Positions 37,646 to 46,160 of a stretch of 64,000 bases of DNA are shown here, piece by piece. The number at the start of each line of letters is the position of its first letter. The stretch's first letter is position 1. A program made the translations under genes and the position numbers. Location: the NCBI GenBank assembly GCA_012523545.1, contig JAAYIH010000027.1, positions 1-64,000 of the forward strand. The letters run 5' to 3'. Below the pieces are notes generated by a model. That model worked only from the letters and a program-made list of their open reading frames with translations, was not told the origin of the DNA and did no database searches. Source of the stretch: Bacillota bacterium (GTDB lineage: Bacteria > Bacillota > Proteinivoracia > UBA4975).

Positions 37646-38431
37646 GTGCAAAACCGAAGGGTAACGGTCAGCGGCATCGATACCTTCGCCCTGCGCGTTC
37701 TGTCTGCCCAGGAAATGGACAGGTTGTTCCAGCAGAAGCTCCAGGGGAACAAGGAAGCCCGGGAGAAGATAATCCGCGGCAATTTGCGCCTGGTACTGAG
37801 CGTGCTCAAGCAGTTTCACAACCGGGGAGAAAACATCGACGACCTCTTCCAGGTGGGCTGCGTGGGCCTGGTCAAGGCGGTGGACAATTTTGATCCCGGC
37901 ATGGGTGTGCGGTTTTCCACCTACGCCGTGCCCATGATTCTTGGAGAAATTCGCCGCTACCTGCGGGACAACAATGTAATCAGGGTCAGCCGCTCGCTGC
38001 GCAGAATAGCCCACAAGGCCCTGCAGGCCAGGGAGCAGCTGGCCAAGCGTATCGGCCGGGAGCCTACCATCGAAGAAATTGCCGCTTCCCTGGAATTGCC
38101 TCCCGAGGAAGTCGTTCATGCCCTGGATGCCAATTTTGATCCCATTTCCCTCCACGAATCGGTCTATAACGACAGCACCGACCCGCTGTACCTCATGGAC
38201 CAAATCCGCGACGCCGGCAACGACGACACCAGCTGGATGCAGAAACTGTTGCTCAAGGAGGCCCTGGATAAGCTTTCGCCCCGGGAAAAGGAGATACTGC
38301 ACAAGCGCTTTATGGTGGGCATGACCCAGGTCCAGGTCGCCAGGCTGCTGGGCATTTCCCAGGCCCAGGTGTCGCGCCTGGAAAAAGGCGCCCTGAGCTT
38401 TATCAAAAAGCATATGGGGATAGAAAGATGA
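37646..38431 (+). CDS. sigG: RNA polymerase sporulation sigma factor SigG
   Basis: Late forespore-specific sigma factor. Region 2 has NLRLVLSVLKQFHNRGENIDDLFQVGCVGL and FSTYAVPMILGEIRRYLRDNN, very close to SigG/SigF; region 4 ends in a helix-turn-helix (VARLLGISQAQVSRLEKGAL). The N-terminal RVTVSGIDTFALRVL matches SigG rather than SigF. GTG 37646 is nine bases after GGGAGG. 261 aa. It is not behind spoIIGA-sigE as in Bacillus but directly upstream of spoIIR, with overlapping stop and start. Confidence 0.9.
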   Translation: MQNRRVTVSGIDTFALRVLSAQEMDRLFQQKLQGNKEAREKIIRGNLRLVLSVLKQFHNRGENIDDLFQVGCVGLVKAVDNFDPGMGVRFSTYAVPMILGEIRRYLRDNNVIRVSRSLRRIAHKALQAREQLAKRIGREPTIEEIAASLELPPEEVVHALDANFDPISLHESVYNDSTDPLYLMDQIRDAGNDDTSWMQKLLLKEALDKLSPREKEILHKRFMVGMTQVQVARLLGISQAQVSRLEKGALSFIKKHMGIER

Positions 38432-38976
38432 AAAGACAGGTAAAAGTAACCGGCGCAATCCTGTTGCTGTTGGCGGTGCTGGCCCGGGGTACGGCGCTGG
38501 CGTCCCCCGACATCATCCGTCTGCACGTAATCGCCCACAGCAATGCCCCGGCAGATCAGCGGATTAAGGAAGCGGTCAGGGACAGGATTATCGGGGAACT
38601 GGGGCCGGTTGTGGCGCAAATGAGCGCCGAAGAAGTCATGCGGTGGTTGCCCAAAAACACCGGCAGGATAGCAGACCTGGCCGGACAGGTCCTGGCAGAA
38701 GCAGGCGTCGACCATCCGGTGCGGGTCAAATACGGTGTGACCGTTTTTCCCACCCGGTCGTACGGTTCTGCAATCTGCGCCGCCGGAAAATACCGCACGG
38801 TGCGCGTGGAGCTGGGCGCCGGCCAGGGCCGCAACTGGTGGTGCATCATATTCCCTCCCTTATGTTTTGTGCGGGGCACCGCGGGGGTCGACGGGGAATC
38901 CCCGGAATCCTCCGCAGTGGAAGTCCGCTTTTGGCTGTGGGAGAAGCTCAGGGCGTGGCTGACAAACATCTTTTAG
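38428..38976 (+). CDS. spoIIR: Stage II sporulation protein R (SpoIIR)
   Basis: Secreted forespore signal that triggers SpoIIGA-dependent activation of pro-sigma-E in the mother cell. Signal peptide (about residues 1-25), then RLHVIAHSNAPADQRIKEAVRDRI, the family signature, and a C-terminal WWCIIFPPLCF segment. 182 aa. The ATG overlaps the sigG stop (ATGA), which ties its synthesis to forespore sigma-factor expression. A terminator follows. Confidence 0.93.
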   Translation: MKRQVKVTGAILLLLAVLARGTALASPDIIRLHVIAHSNAPADQRIKEAVRDRIIGELGPVVAQMSAEEVMRWLPKNTGRIADLAGQVLAEAGVDHPVRVKYGVTVFPTRSYGSAICAAGKYRTVRVELGAGQGRNWWCIIFPPLCFVRGTAGVDGESPESSAVEVRFWLWEKLRAWLTNIF

Positions 38977-38988
38977 TCCAATGGCGAC

Positions 38989-39013
38989 AAGGCCGGATTT
39001 TGCCGGCTTTTTT
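38989..39013 (+). terminator. Rho-independent terminator after spoIIR
   Basis: AAGCCGG-type stem (GCCGG/CCGGC with flanking A-T pairs), six-base loop, then TTTTTT. Confidence 0.8.
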
Positions 39014-39025
39014 GTTTGCAAATAA

Positions 39026-39055
39026 TTGACAGCCCCCAAAAGGCTGTGCTAAAAT
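39026..39055 (+). promoter_or_regulatory. Predicted sigma-A promoter of iscR-iscS-iscU
   Basis: Perfect TTGACA (39026-39031), 18-base spacer, TAAAAT (39050-39055), 50 bases before the iscR start. A possible regulator site could overlap but no clear palindrome is visible. Confidence 0.6.
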
Positions 39056-39106
39056 AATCCCGAGTAAAAGAGTATGTTTTGGCCGCGCCCTACGGAGGTG
39101 GAGAAT

Positions 39107-39529
39107 GTGCGCATATCAACCCGGGGAGAATATGGTCTGAGGGCGATGTTGGTTTTGGCGGAAAACTATAATAAGGGACCCTACCCTTTGCGTGAAATCG
39201 CCAAGTTGGAGCAGATATCCGAACAGTACCTGGAACAGCTGTTTCGGAAGCTGCGCAAAAGCCAACTGGTCGTGAGTTACCGCGGGGCCAGGGGCGGATA
39301 TGTTCTGGCCAGGGATCCCGCTGATATCAGCGTAAACCAGGTGCTGACCGCCCTGGAAGGACCTTTGGCTCCTATGCAATGTGTGGCCGAAAACATCAAA
39401 GATGAAAAGTGCAAACACAGGGGCAACTGCTCGGCCAGGGTGGTTTGGGAGAAACTGAAGGACGCCATCAACAAGATACTGGATGAGACCACACTGGCTG
39501 ATTTAATCGCCAACGCAACAGAGGAGTGA
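39107..39529 (+). CDS. iscR: Rrf2-family regulator, IscR-like
   Basis: Winged-helix repressor of the Fe-S cluster operon. N-terminal STRGEYGLRAML, recognition helix around ISEQYLEQLFRKL, wing GARGGYVLAR, and three Cys (C-x9-C-x5-C) placed like the cluster ligands of IscR. GTG 39107 is eight bases after GGAGG and begins MRISTRGEYG; the ORF-track start at 39074 has no such site. 140 aa. CymR-type cysteine regulators are the alternative, but the Cys triad and iscSU next door favour IscR. Confidence 0.85.
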   Translation: MRISTRGEYGLRAMLVLAENYNKGPYPLREIAKLEQISEQYLEQLFRKLRKSQLVVSYRGARGGYVLARDPADISVNQVLTALEGPLAPMQCVAENIKDEKCKHRGNCSARVVWEKLKDAINKILDETTLADLIANATEE

Positions 39530-39535
39530 GACACC

Positions 39536-40702
39536 ATGCGGAGAGTCTATTTGGATTACGCTGCCACCACGCCGGTGCGCAGGGAAGTTTTTGAGGCAAT
39601 GGTCCCGTACTTGACTGAGAAGTTCGGAAATCCCTCCAGCGTCCATTGGTTCGGTCGCGAAATTCGCAAGGATGTGGACGAAGCCAGAGAAAGGGTGGCC
39701 GAGGCCCTGAACGCTTCGCCGCAGGAGATATATTTCACTTCCGGCGGCACCGAATCGGACAATATGGCGATTTTGGGGACGGCGGCCGCCTTGCGCAACA
39801 AGGGGCGTCACGTCATCACCTCTGCAGTGGAACACCATGCCGCCCTGGACGCCTGCCTGTCTCTGGAAAAGCAGGGCTATCGGGTAACGGTGTTGCCGGT
39901 AGACAAGTACGGCATGGTCGACCCGGCGGATTTGGAAGCGGCCATTGCCGAGGACACCATCCTCGTCAGCATCATGCATGCCAACAACGAAGTGGGCACT
40001 ATCCAGCCTATAAAAGAGCTGGCCGCCATTGCCCGCAAGCACGGAGTATTGTTTCACACCGATGCCGTGCAGACAATAGGCGCTATTCCCGTGGACGTCC
40101 GGGAACTGGGGGTCGATCTCCTGTCCCTGTCCGGACATAAGATATACGGGCCCAAGGGAATAGGGGCGCTTTATGTCCGCAAAGGTGTCAGGCTCAGTAA
40201 CATCGCCTTTGGCGGGGCACAGGAGCGTAAGCTTCGGCCGGGCACCGAGAACGTCGCCGGAATTATGGGGCTGGCCACGGCGGTGGAATTGGCTGTGGCC
40301 GAACAGCAGGAGACTTATGAAAAACTGGTCGTCCTCAGAGACAAGCTCATTGACGGCCTGACGGCAGTGCCCGACGTCAAGCTCAACGGCCACCCGCAAC
40401 AACGGTTGCCCGGGAATGTCAATGTCAGCGTCGAAAGGGTGGAGGGGGAATCCCTTATCCTCAGCCTGGACATGGCCGGCATCGCGGTATCCAGCGGGTC
40501 TGCCTGCACATCCGGGTCCCTGGAGCCTTCCCACGTGCTCATGGCCATGGGCCTGGATCATCAGTCCGCGCACGGCTCATTGCGTTTGACCCTGGGCAAG
40601 GGCACCAGTGCCGAAGATATCGATCACGTCTTGTCGGTGTTCCCCGGCGTCGTCCAGAGGCTGCGGGACATGTCACCGCTGAGAAAATCCGGAGAGGAAT
40701 AG
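39536..40702 (+). CDS. iscS: Cysteine desulfurase
   Basis: PLP enzyme that mobilises sulfur from cysteine for Fe-S cluster assembly. It begins RRVYLDYAATTP, has the PLP Lys in LSGHKIYGPKG and the persulfide Cys in SSGSACTSGSLEPSHVL, with the long loop of the IscS/NifS group. 388 aa. It starts seven bases after iscR and is followed by iscU, so it works on that scaffold. mnmA, often next in Clostridia, is not here. Confidence 0.95.
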   Translation: MRRVYLDYAATTPVRREVFEAMVPYLTEKFGNPSSVHWFGREIRKDVDEARERVAEALNASPQEIYFTSGGTESDNMAILGTAAALRNKGRHVITSAVEHHAALDACLSLEKQGYRVTVLPVDKYGMVDPADLEAAIAEDTILVSIMHANNEVGTIQPIKELAAIARKHGVLFHTDAVQTIGAIPVDVRELGVDLLSLSGHKIYGPKGIGALYVRKGVRLSNIAFGGAQERKLRPGTENVAGIMGLATAVELAVAEQQETYEKLVVLRDKLIDGLTAVPDVKLNGHPQQRLPGNVNVSVERVEGESLILSLDMAGIAVSSGSACTSGSLEPSHVLMAMGLDHQSAHGSLRLTLGKGTSAEDIDHVLSVFPGVVQRLRDMSPLRKSGEE

Positions 40703-40711
40703 GGTGGTATA

Positions 40712-41092
40712 ATGTACAGCGAAAAGGTAATGGACCATTTCCAGAATCCCCGCAATGTGGGCGAAATAGCGGACGCCGACGGCGTCGGCGAAGTGGGCAA
40801 CCTGAGATGCGGCGACATCATGAGAATTTCCATCAAGGTCAAAGACAATGTAATCGAAGACATTAAGTTCAGGACCTTTGGCTGCGGAGCGGCCATTGCC
40901 ACCAGCAGCATGATTACAGAACTGGTCAAGGGCAAAACCCTGGAGGAAGCCGAAGAAATTTCCAATCGTCATGTCGCCGAGGCCCTGGGGGGCTTGCCTC
41001 CGGTAAAGATGCACTGCTCCAATTTGGCGGCCGACGCCTTAAAAGCCGCCATCGCCGATTACAAAAAACGCACACAACAGCATGGGGGCTAG
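40712..41092 (+). CDS. iscU: Fe-S cluster assembly scaffold IscU/NifU-N
   Basis: Scaffold on which 2Fe-2S clusters are built. MYSEKVMDHFQNPRNVGEI is the family start; ligands are the Cys of NLRCGD, FGCGAA and MHCSNLA plus the Asp. 126 aa, i.e. only the NifU N-terminal domain. It is translated with iscS and ends at a short GC hairpin. Confidence 0.95.
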   Translation: MYSEKVMDHFQNPRNVGEIADADGVGEVGNLRCGDIMRISIKVKDNVIEDIKFRTFGCGAAIATSSMITELVKGKTLEEAEEISNRHVAEALGGLPPVKMHCSNLAADALKAAIADYKKRTQQHGG

Positions 41093-41100
41093 AGGCCCCC
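41084..41100 (+). terminator. Weak terminator hairpin after iscU
   Basis: GGGGGC/GCCCCC around the TAG stop codon, followed by TGTTTGTTGT. The stem is strong but the T tract is interrupted. Confidence 0.5.
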
Positions 41101-41113
41101 TGTTTGTTGTGCC

Positions 41114-41153
41114 CGGGACGCAACTTGTCCCTCTGTTGACAAGTCTCGTCCCG
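41114..41153. repeat. Long imperfect inverted repeat upstream of the Na/Pi transporter
   Basis: Two 16-base arms (CGGGACGCAACTTGTC and GACAAGTCTCGTCCCG) pair with only a two-base mismatch around an eight-base loop. No T tract follows. The right arm contains the -35 box of the predicted promoter, so it may be an operator or an RNA element. Confidence 0.6.
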
Positions 41154-41165
41154 CTTGGCTAACAT
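41136..41165 (+). promoter_or_regulatory. Predicted promoter of the Na/Pi transporter gene
   Basis: Perfect TTGACA (41136-41141), 18 bases, TAACAT (41160-41165). The -35 box lies in the loop and right arm of the inverted repeat at 41114-41153. Confidence 0.45.
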
Positions 41166-41205
41166 AGTAGCTGACGAAATTCGCACATTGCTGGGAGGCT
41201 GACGG

Positions 41206-42810
41206 ATGGGTGCGCAAATGATAATAACGGTGCTGGGCGGCCTGGGCCTGTTTATTTTGGGCATGGACATGATGTCCCAGGGCCTGCAGCAGGCTGCCGG
41301 GGACAGGTTGCGGCGCGTGCTGGAGTATCTTACCTTTAACCGGCTTGTGGCCGTATTTACCGGTATCATCATCACTGCTTTAATACAAAGCAGCAGTGCC
41401 ACCACCGTCATGGTGGTGGGATTTGTCAATGCCGGCCTTATGAGCCTGCACCGGGCGGTAGGCATAATCCTCGGCGCCAACATCGGCACCACCGTCACCG
41501 GCCAGATTGTCGCCCTGGATATTACCGCGGCTGCCTTGCCGGCCATTGCCCTGGGCGTGGTCATGGTGCTCTTTGTCAAAAGGCGCGTGTACAACAACCT
41601 GGGCAGGGGTATCCTCGGTTTTGGCCTTCTCTTCCTGGGGATATCCATAATGGGCAGTGAATTAAGCTCCCTCAGGGACATCCCGGGGGTCGTCGATTTG
41701 CTGGCCAAGTTCGGGCAGTACAGGTTGCTGGGCGTAGTGGCGGGAGCGCTGTTTACCGGTATCATGCAAAGCAGCAGCGCCACCACTGCCATCGTCATCG
41801 TCCTTGCCGGCCGGGGTCTGCTGAACCTGGATGCGGCCATGGCCATGGTCCTGGGCGCCAATATCGGCACCTGTATCACGGCTCTTTTAGCCAGCATCGG
41901 TACCGGCCTCAATGCCCGCCGGGCGGCAATGGCCCACCTCATCTTCAATGTTACTGGTGCGGTAATTTTCTTTTTCTTCCTGACCCCATTCACCGGCCTC
42001 ATCCGGACCATAACCGGCAGGCTGGCCAGCCAGGTGGCCTGGGGACACACCCTGTTTAACGTTGTCAACACCCTTCTCTTCCTGCCCTTCCTCCCGGCCT
42101 TTGTCAAGCTGATTACCAAAATAGTACCCGGACAGGAAGAAGTGCTGGAGGCGGGGCCCAAGTACTTGGACCGGAATATGCTTAAAACCCCCGCCCTGGC
42201 CCTGGGTGCAGCCGAGAGAGAGCTGGGCAGAATGGCGGATCTGGCCCTGGAGATGGTCGACGATACCATGCACATGCTGGTTAAAAACGATCTCGGCATC
42301 CTTCGGAAAATCGCACGCAAAGAAGATGTTGTCGACGAGCTGGAAAAGGACATTGCGGTGTACTTGTCAGAAATGAGCCAGTACGGCCTTACCCTGGAGC
42401 AAAGCCGCCTGGTGGCCAGTTATCTCCATGCCGTCAACGACATCGAGCGCATTGGCGACCATGCCGACAACATCGCCGCATTGCTGCAGGAAAAGATAGA
42501 GAGGGGGTACCCCTTCTCCGAATCGGCGGTGGAGGAACTGAAAGAAATGCACTCAAAGGTGCGCAATATGGTGGCCCGGGCGGTGGCTGCCTTCAGGTCC
42601 AAGAACCTGGCCCTGGCCCGCGAGATCATCGCCGAAGACACTGACGTCGACCGGATGGAGAAAAATCTGCGCCAGCGCCATGTGAGCCGGATAAACGAGG
42701 GACGCTGTTTCCCGCCGTCGGGAGTGCTGTACCTGGACATTATTTCCAACCTGGAACGCATCGGCGATCATTCCGTAAATATTGCCCAGATTGTCCTGGG
42801 AGATTTTTAG
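41206..42810 (+). CDS. Na+/phosphate cotransporter with C-terminal PhoU-like domain
   Basis: Sodium-dependent phosphate transporter of the NptA/PNaS family. Eight to ten TM helices contain the two QSSSATT repeats (IQSSSATTVMVVG and MQSSSATTAIVIV) that form the substrate site, with GANIGTT and GANIGTC. Residues about 330-534 form a helical PhoU-like domain (ERIGDHADNIA, ERIGDHSVNIA). 534 aa, a usual size for the bacterial fusion. GGGAGG before the ATG. A monocistronic unit between two hairpins. Confidence 0.92.
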   Translation: MGAQMIITVLGGLGLFILGMDMMSQGLQQAAGDRLRRVLEYLTFNRLVAVFTGIIITALIQSSSATTVMVVGFVNAGLMSLHRAVGIILGANIGTTVTGQIVALDITAAALPAIALGVVMVLFVKRRVYNNLGRGILGFGLLFLGISIMGSELSSLRDIPGVVDLLAKFGQYRLLGVVAGALFTGIMQSSSATTAIVIVLAGRGLLNLDAAMAMVLGANIGTCITALLASIGTGLNARRAAMAHLIFNVTGAVIFFFFLTPFTGLIRTITGRLASQVAWGHTLFNVVNTLLFLPFLPAFVKLITKIVPGQEEVLEAGPKYLDRNMLKTPALALGAAERELGRMADLALEMVDDTMHMLVKNDLGILRKIARKEDVVDELEKDIAVYLSEMSQYGLTLEQSRLVASYLHAVNDIERIGDHADNIAALLQEKIERGYPFSESAVEELKEMHSKVRNMVARAVAAFRSKNLALAREIIAEDTDVDRMEKNLRQRHVSRINEGRCFPPSGVLYLDIISNLERIGDHSVNIAQIVLGDF

Positions 42811-42825
42811 GGCCGTATCGGCCCT
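42809..42825 (+). terminator. Terminator-like hairpin after the Na/Pi transporter gene
   Basis: AGGGCC/GGCCCT with a GTATC loop, followed by GTTTGTTTG; the T tract is broken by G residues. Confidence 0.5.
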
Positions 42826-42910
42826 GTTTGTTTGCACTGCATTAGTCCAACAAGTATAATTAAACAAGAGCGGCCAAGGCGACAGCCTTTGCCTGAACAG
42901 CCCAGCGGGG

Positions 42911-43387
42911 GTGTGGGAAGTGGATGATTTGCTGGCCCGGGCCAGGGAAAAACTGGCCCAATTGGGGTATAAGTGGACCGACCAACGCCGGGACATAATT
43001 GCGTACTTGGCCGAGGACCTCAACCAGCATCTCAGCGCCGAAGAACTCTACGCCATTCTCAAAGAGCGGGGAGAACAAATTGGCCTGGCCACGGTGTACA
43101 GGACATTGGAGCTCATGGTGGAGGCCGGCATAGTGCACAAATTGCAATTCGGAGACGGGCGCAGCCGGTATGAAGTGGCCGACGCCGACCACCATCACCA
43201 TCACCTGATTTGCAACCGGTGCGGACAGGTTTTTGAAGTGCCCATGGACTGGCTGGAAGAGCTGGAGCAGAGCATAGAGAAGGATTACGATTTTGAAATC
43301 ACCGGACATCACCTCAAAATTTACGGCATTTGTTCTGCCTGCAAAAAAGCAGCTGGAGGGGAGAAGGGCGATGAAAAACCGCTTTAG
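42911..43387 (+). CDS. Fur-family metalloregulator
   Basis: Metal-dependent repressor. N-terminal winged helix (TDQRRDIIAYLAE...LATVYRTLELMVEAGIVHKL) and a C-terminal dimerisation domain with an unusual run of five His, CNRCGQ and CSACK (structural zinc site). 158 aa from GTG 42911; GTG 42920 (MDDLLARARE) is an equal candidate. Fur, Zur and PerR cannot be separated here; the neighbouring mntP suggests a possible link to manganese or iron. It overlaps the next gene by 17 bases. Confidence 0.9.
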   Translation: MWEVDDLLARAREKLAQLGYKWTDQRRDIIAYLAEDLNQHLSAEELYAILKERGEQIGLATVYRTLELMVEAGIVHKLQFGDGRSRYEVADADHHHHHLICNRCGQVFEVPMDWLEELEQSIEKDYDFEITGHHLKIYGICSACKKAAGGEKGDEKPL

Positions 43388-44507
43388 GCTTGGCATAATA
43401 CTTATCGTTGTACTGGCGGTCTTGGGGGCGGGTTCGGCGTCGGCCCAGGGAGAATACGAAGACTACATGCCCGAATTTGATACCGAAGACGCCCGGGGCG
43501 TGGTCTTAGCAGTGTCCGAATACGAAGAAATCGAAGACGACTGGTTTTTTGTCGGGCGCCAGATGTTGACGGTGGAAATACTGACGGGGAAGTTTAAAGG
43601 GCATATCGAAGAAATTGAAAATACCTTTACCGGCAATCCGTACCGGGACCTGGAAGTGCGGCCAGGGGACCAGGTAATCCTCTTGCTGGAGGTGGACCAG
43701 GGCCGCCTGCTCAACGTGCACCTCAACGGCCTGGCCCGGGACAGGCACTTATACATAATGGTCGCCGTTTTTATTTTCACCGTGGTAATAATTGCCCGGT
43801 TCAAGGGAATCAAAGCCCTGGTTACCCTGGTTCTGATGGGTTTTGTCATCCTGCGCTGGCTGTTGCCCCTGATACTGGAAGGGTACAATCCCCTTTTGCT
43901 GACGGTGTTGTTTACCAGCCTGATAACCGGTGTCACCCTGGCCATCGTCGGCGGAATAAATGCCAAAACCGCCGCCGCCATCCTGGGCACCATTGGCGGC
44001 GTGGGCGCTGCGGGCTTGCTGGCCTGGATCTTTGGCAATCTCACTCGGATTACCGGCATCAGTGAAGAAGCGCAAATGTTGTTCTTTGCCGACCTGCCCG
44101 TGGATTTGGATGTGCGCGGTCTGCTGTTTTCCGGTATTATTATCGGCGCCCTGGGCGCAGTCATGGACGTCGCCATGTCCATTGCCTCTGCCATTGCCGA
44201 AGTTAAGCAGGCCAATCCCCGGCTGGCCTTTTCAGGCCTGTTCACGGCGGGCTTCAACGTGGGGCGGGATGTCCTGGGCACAATGGTCAATACCCTGATT
44301 CTGGCCTATGCCGGAGGAGCTCTGCCCCTGTTGCTGTTGTTCATGGCCCACAACATCGATTATATGAACATAATAAATCTTGATCTGGTGGCCACCGAAG
44401 TTGTCCGCTCCATTGCAGGGAGCTTTGGCCTCCTGATTACCGTTCCCCTGACCGCTGTTCTGGCTGCCTTGCTGATGTCCAGAGCAAGAAAAAAGGCGAC
44501 GACTTAA
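43371..44507 (+). CDS. YibE/F family membrane protein
   Basis: Signal-peptide-like start (about residues 1-27), an extracytoplasmic beta domain (about 30-115, GRQMLTVEILTGKFKGH), then about seven TM helices including GGINAKTAAAILGTIGGVGAAGL and GALGAVMDVAMSIASAI. The YibE/F family is of unproven transport function. ATG 43371 has GGAGGGGAG upstream and lies inside the end of the fur-like gene, so the two are coupled. 378 aa. Confidence 0.85.
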   Translation: MKNRFRLGIILIVVLAVLGAGSASAQGEYEDYMPEFDTEDARGVVLAVSEYEEIEDDWFFVGRQMLTVEILTGKFKGHIEEIENTFTGNPYRDLEVRPGDQVILLLEVDQGRLLNVHLNGLARDRHLYIMVAVFIFTVVIIARFKGIKALVTLVLMGFVILRWLLPLILEGYNPLLLTVLFTSLITGVTLAIVGGINAKTAAAILGTIGGVGAAGLLAWIFGNLTRITGISEEAQMLFFADLPVDLDVRGLLFSGIIIGALGAVMDVAMSIASAIAEVKQANPRLAFSGLFTAGFNVGRDVLGTMVNTLILAYAGGALPLLLLFMAHNIDYMNIINLDLVATEVVRSIAGSFGLLITVPLTAVLAALLMSRARKKATT

Positions 44508-44563
44508 TATATCAGGTTAATGGAACAACAGCCATTGCATATAACTGCCATGGGGGAGTATTT

Positions 44564-45235
44564 ATGAAAAACAGACTCCGCCTGTCCCGGACAGGCGTAA
44601 TTATTGTGTTGCTGGTGTTGCTGATGCTGTTGGTTAACGGCTTGCGCATCTGGGGCGGGGCATTGGCAACGCTCAGCAGCACGCTGCCCCGGCAGTTATT
44701 GCCCCTGCTCCTGCTGGCCGCCGCCCTGGGGACCGATGCCATGTCCCTGTCGGTGGGCATAGGCCTGCGGGGGGTTACCCTGCGCGAGATTCTGAGGCTG
44801 AGCGGGGTCATCGGACTGTTTCACGTGTTCATGCCCCTCATCGGCGCCTGGGGCGGGCAGTATCTGGGTCAGTTGGCCGGCGAACCTGCCCGCTGGGTGG
44901 GGGCGGCTGTGGTGGCCTTTATCGGAGTACGCATGATCAGGGATTGCCTGGGCAACGGGGACGGCGACAAATGCCAGTACGTCCTGACAGGATTGCCTTT
45001 GCTGCTCCTGGCCGCCAGCGTCAGCATCGATGCACTCTCGGTGGGCTTCAGCCTGGGCGCCCTGGGTTACAATATATTTGTGGCGGCAACCCTCTTCGGT
45101 CTCGTTGGGGCCGCCATGACGGCCGCCGGGTTGCTGTTTGGCGGAAGGATTGGCCGATCCATCGGCGACCGGGGCGGGGTGCTGGGCGGTTGCGTCCTGG
45201 TGGCCCTGGCCGTGCACATGCTTCTGGAGGGGTGA
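44564..45235 (+). CDS. mntP: MntP-like manganese efflux pump
   Basis: Small exporter with two three-helix halves, each with the MntP Asp motif: GTDAMSLSVGIGLRG and SIDALSVGFSLGAL. The protein has 223 aa, about 30 more than usual, because of an extra N-terminal hydrophobic helix (VIIVLLVLLMLLVNGL). The ATG follows GGGGGAG. Its place just before the arginine phosphatase gene equals ywlD in Bacillus. No yybP-ykoY riboswitch is visible in the short leader. Confidence 0.85.
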   Translation: MKNRLRLSRTGVIIVLLVLLMLLVNGLRIWGGALATLSSTLPRQLLPLLLLAAALGTDAMSLSVGIGLRGVTLREILRLSGVIGLFHVFMPLIGAWGGQYLGQLAGEPARWVGAAVVAFIGVRMIRDCLGNGDGDKCQYVLTGLPLLLLAASVSIDALSVGFSLGALGYNIFVAATLFGLVGAAMTAAGLLFGGRIGRSIGDRGGVLGGCVLVALAVHMLLEG

Positions 45236-45239
45236 TAAG

Positions 45240-46160
45240 GTGAAGGTACTCTTTGTCTGTACAGGAAATACCTGCCGCAGCCCCATGGCGGAGGTGCTGT
45301 TGCGCAAAGAACTGCAAGCCATGGGCTTGAGCGGCATTGAGGTCGCCTCGGCAGGGATTGCGGCGGCGCCGGGCAGTCCTGCGTCCTGGGGCTCGCGCTC
45401 GGTTATGGATGATCCGGGGGACCTGGCGGGACACAGTGCCCGACAGGTGGACGCGGCTATGGTCGCCGGGGCCGATGTCATCCTGACCATGACGGCTGCT
45501 CACAAGGAAAGGCTGGTGCAGCTTTTTCCCGACCAGCAAGCCAGGATACATACTGTAGAGGAATATGCCTGGGGCAGGGAACAGGATATCCCCGACCCCT
45601 TCGGCGGCGGCCGGGAGGAATACCTGGCCGTCCGGCAGCAACTGGAAAAGGCGGTTAAAGAAATTGCCCGCCGCCTGGCGGATATCTACAACCAAGGGGG
45701 TGTCAAAAAGATGAAGATTGCCCTGGCCAGTGATCACGGCGGCTACCGGCTTAAGGAGGAACTGAAAGACGTCATTGTCGCATTGGGCCATGAGTTCGTC
45801 GATTACGGCAGTCCCTCGGAAGAGCCGGTGGACTATCCTGATCTGGCCGGACTGGCCGCGCGGTCGGTTCAAAAAGGAGAAAATGATTTGGGCATCCTGG
45901 TGTGCGGAACGGGCCTGGGCATGGCCATTGCCGCCAACAAGATCAGGGGAATCAGGGCGGCAAATTGCACCGACTGTTATTCGGCCAAGATGGCCCGGGC
46001 GCACAATAACGCCAACATCCTCACCCTGGGGCAAAGGGTGCTGGGTTCGGACCTGGCCAAAATGATCGTGGAAGTCTTCCTGACAACTCCTTTTGAAGGC
46101 CAGCGCCATCAGCGCAGACTGGATAAAGTCGCCGCTCTGGAGGAGGAATCCGGGCGGTGA
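45240..46160 (+). CDS. Fusion: protein-arginine phosphatase (YwlE-type) + ribose-5-phosphate isomerase B
   Basis: One uninterrupted frame of 306 aa. Residues 1-150 form a low-molecular-weight phosphatase with P-loop C7-TGNT-C12-R13-S and the acid DPF; Thr11 is the residue that marks YwlE arginine phosphatases, where tyrosine phosphatases have Ile. Residues 158-306 are a full RpiB (ALASDHGGY, VCGTGLGMAIAANK). GTG 45240 is nine bases after GGAGG. An internal AAGGGGG lies before Met158 (ATG 45711), so RpiB might also be made alone. In Bacillus ywlE and ywlF(rpiB) are adjacent separate genes. Confidence 0.88.
   Translation: MKVLFVCTGNTCRSPMAEVLLRKELQAMGLSGIEVASAGIAAAPGSPASWGSRSVMDDPGDLAGHSARQVDAAMVAGADVILTMTAAHKERLVQLFPDQQARIHTVEEYAWGREQDIPDPFGGGREEYLAVRQQLEKAVKEIARRLADIYNQGGVKKMKIALASDHGGYRLKEELKDVIVALGHEFVDYGSPSEEPVDYPDLAGLAARSVQKGENDLGILVCGTGLGMAIAANKIRGIRAANCTDCYSAKMARAHNNANILTLGQRVLGSDLAKMIVEVFLTTPFEGQRHQRRLDKVAALEEESGR

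Noticed and set aside
40926-42353. 475-codon minus-strand ORF opposite the Na/Pi transporter
   Set aside because: Low-complexity Ser/Arg/Pro translation typical of an antisense frame of a membrane protein gene.
44508-44563. yybP-ykoY manganese riboswitch before mntP
   Set aside because: The gap is only 56 bases and lacks the conserved multi-helix core.
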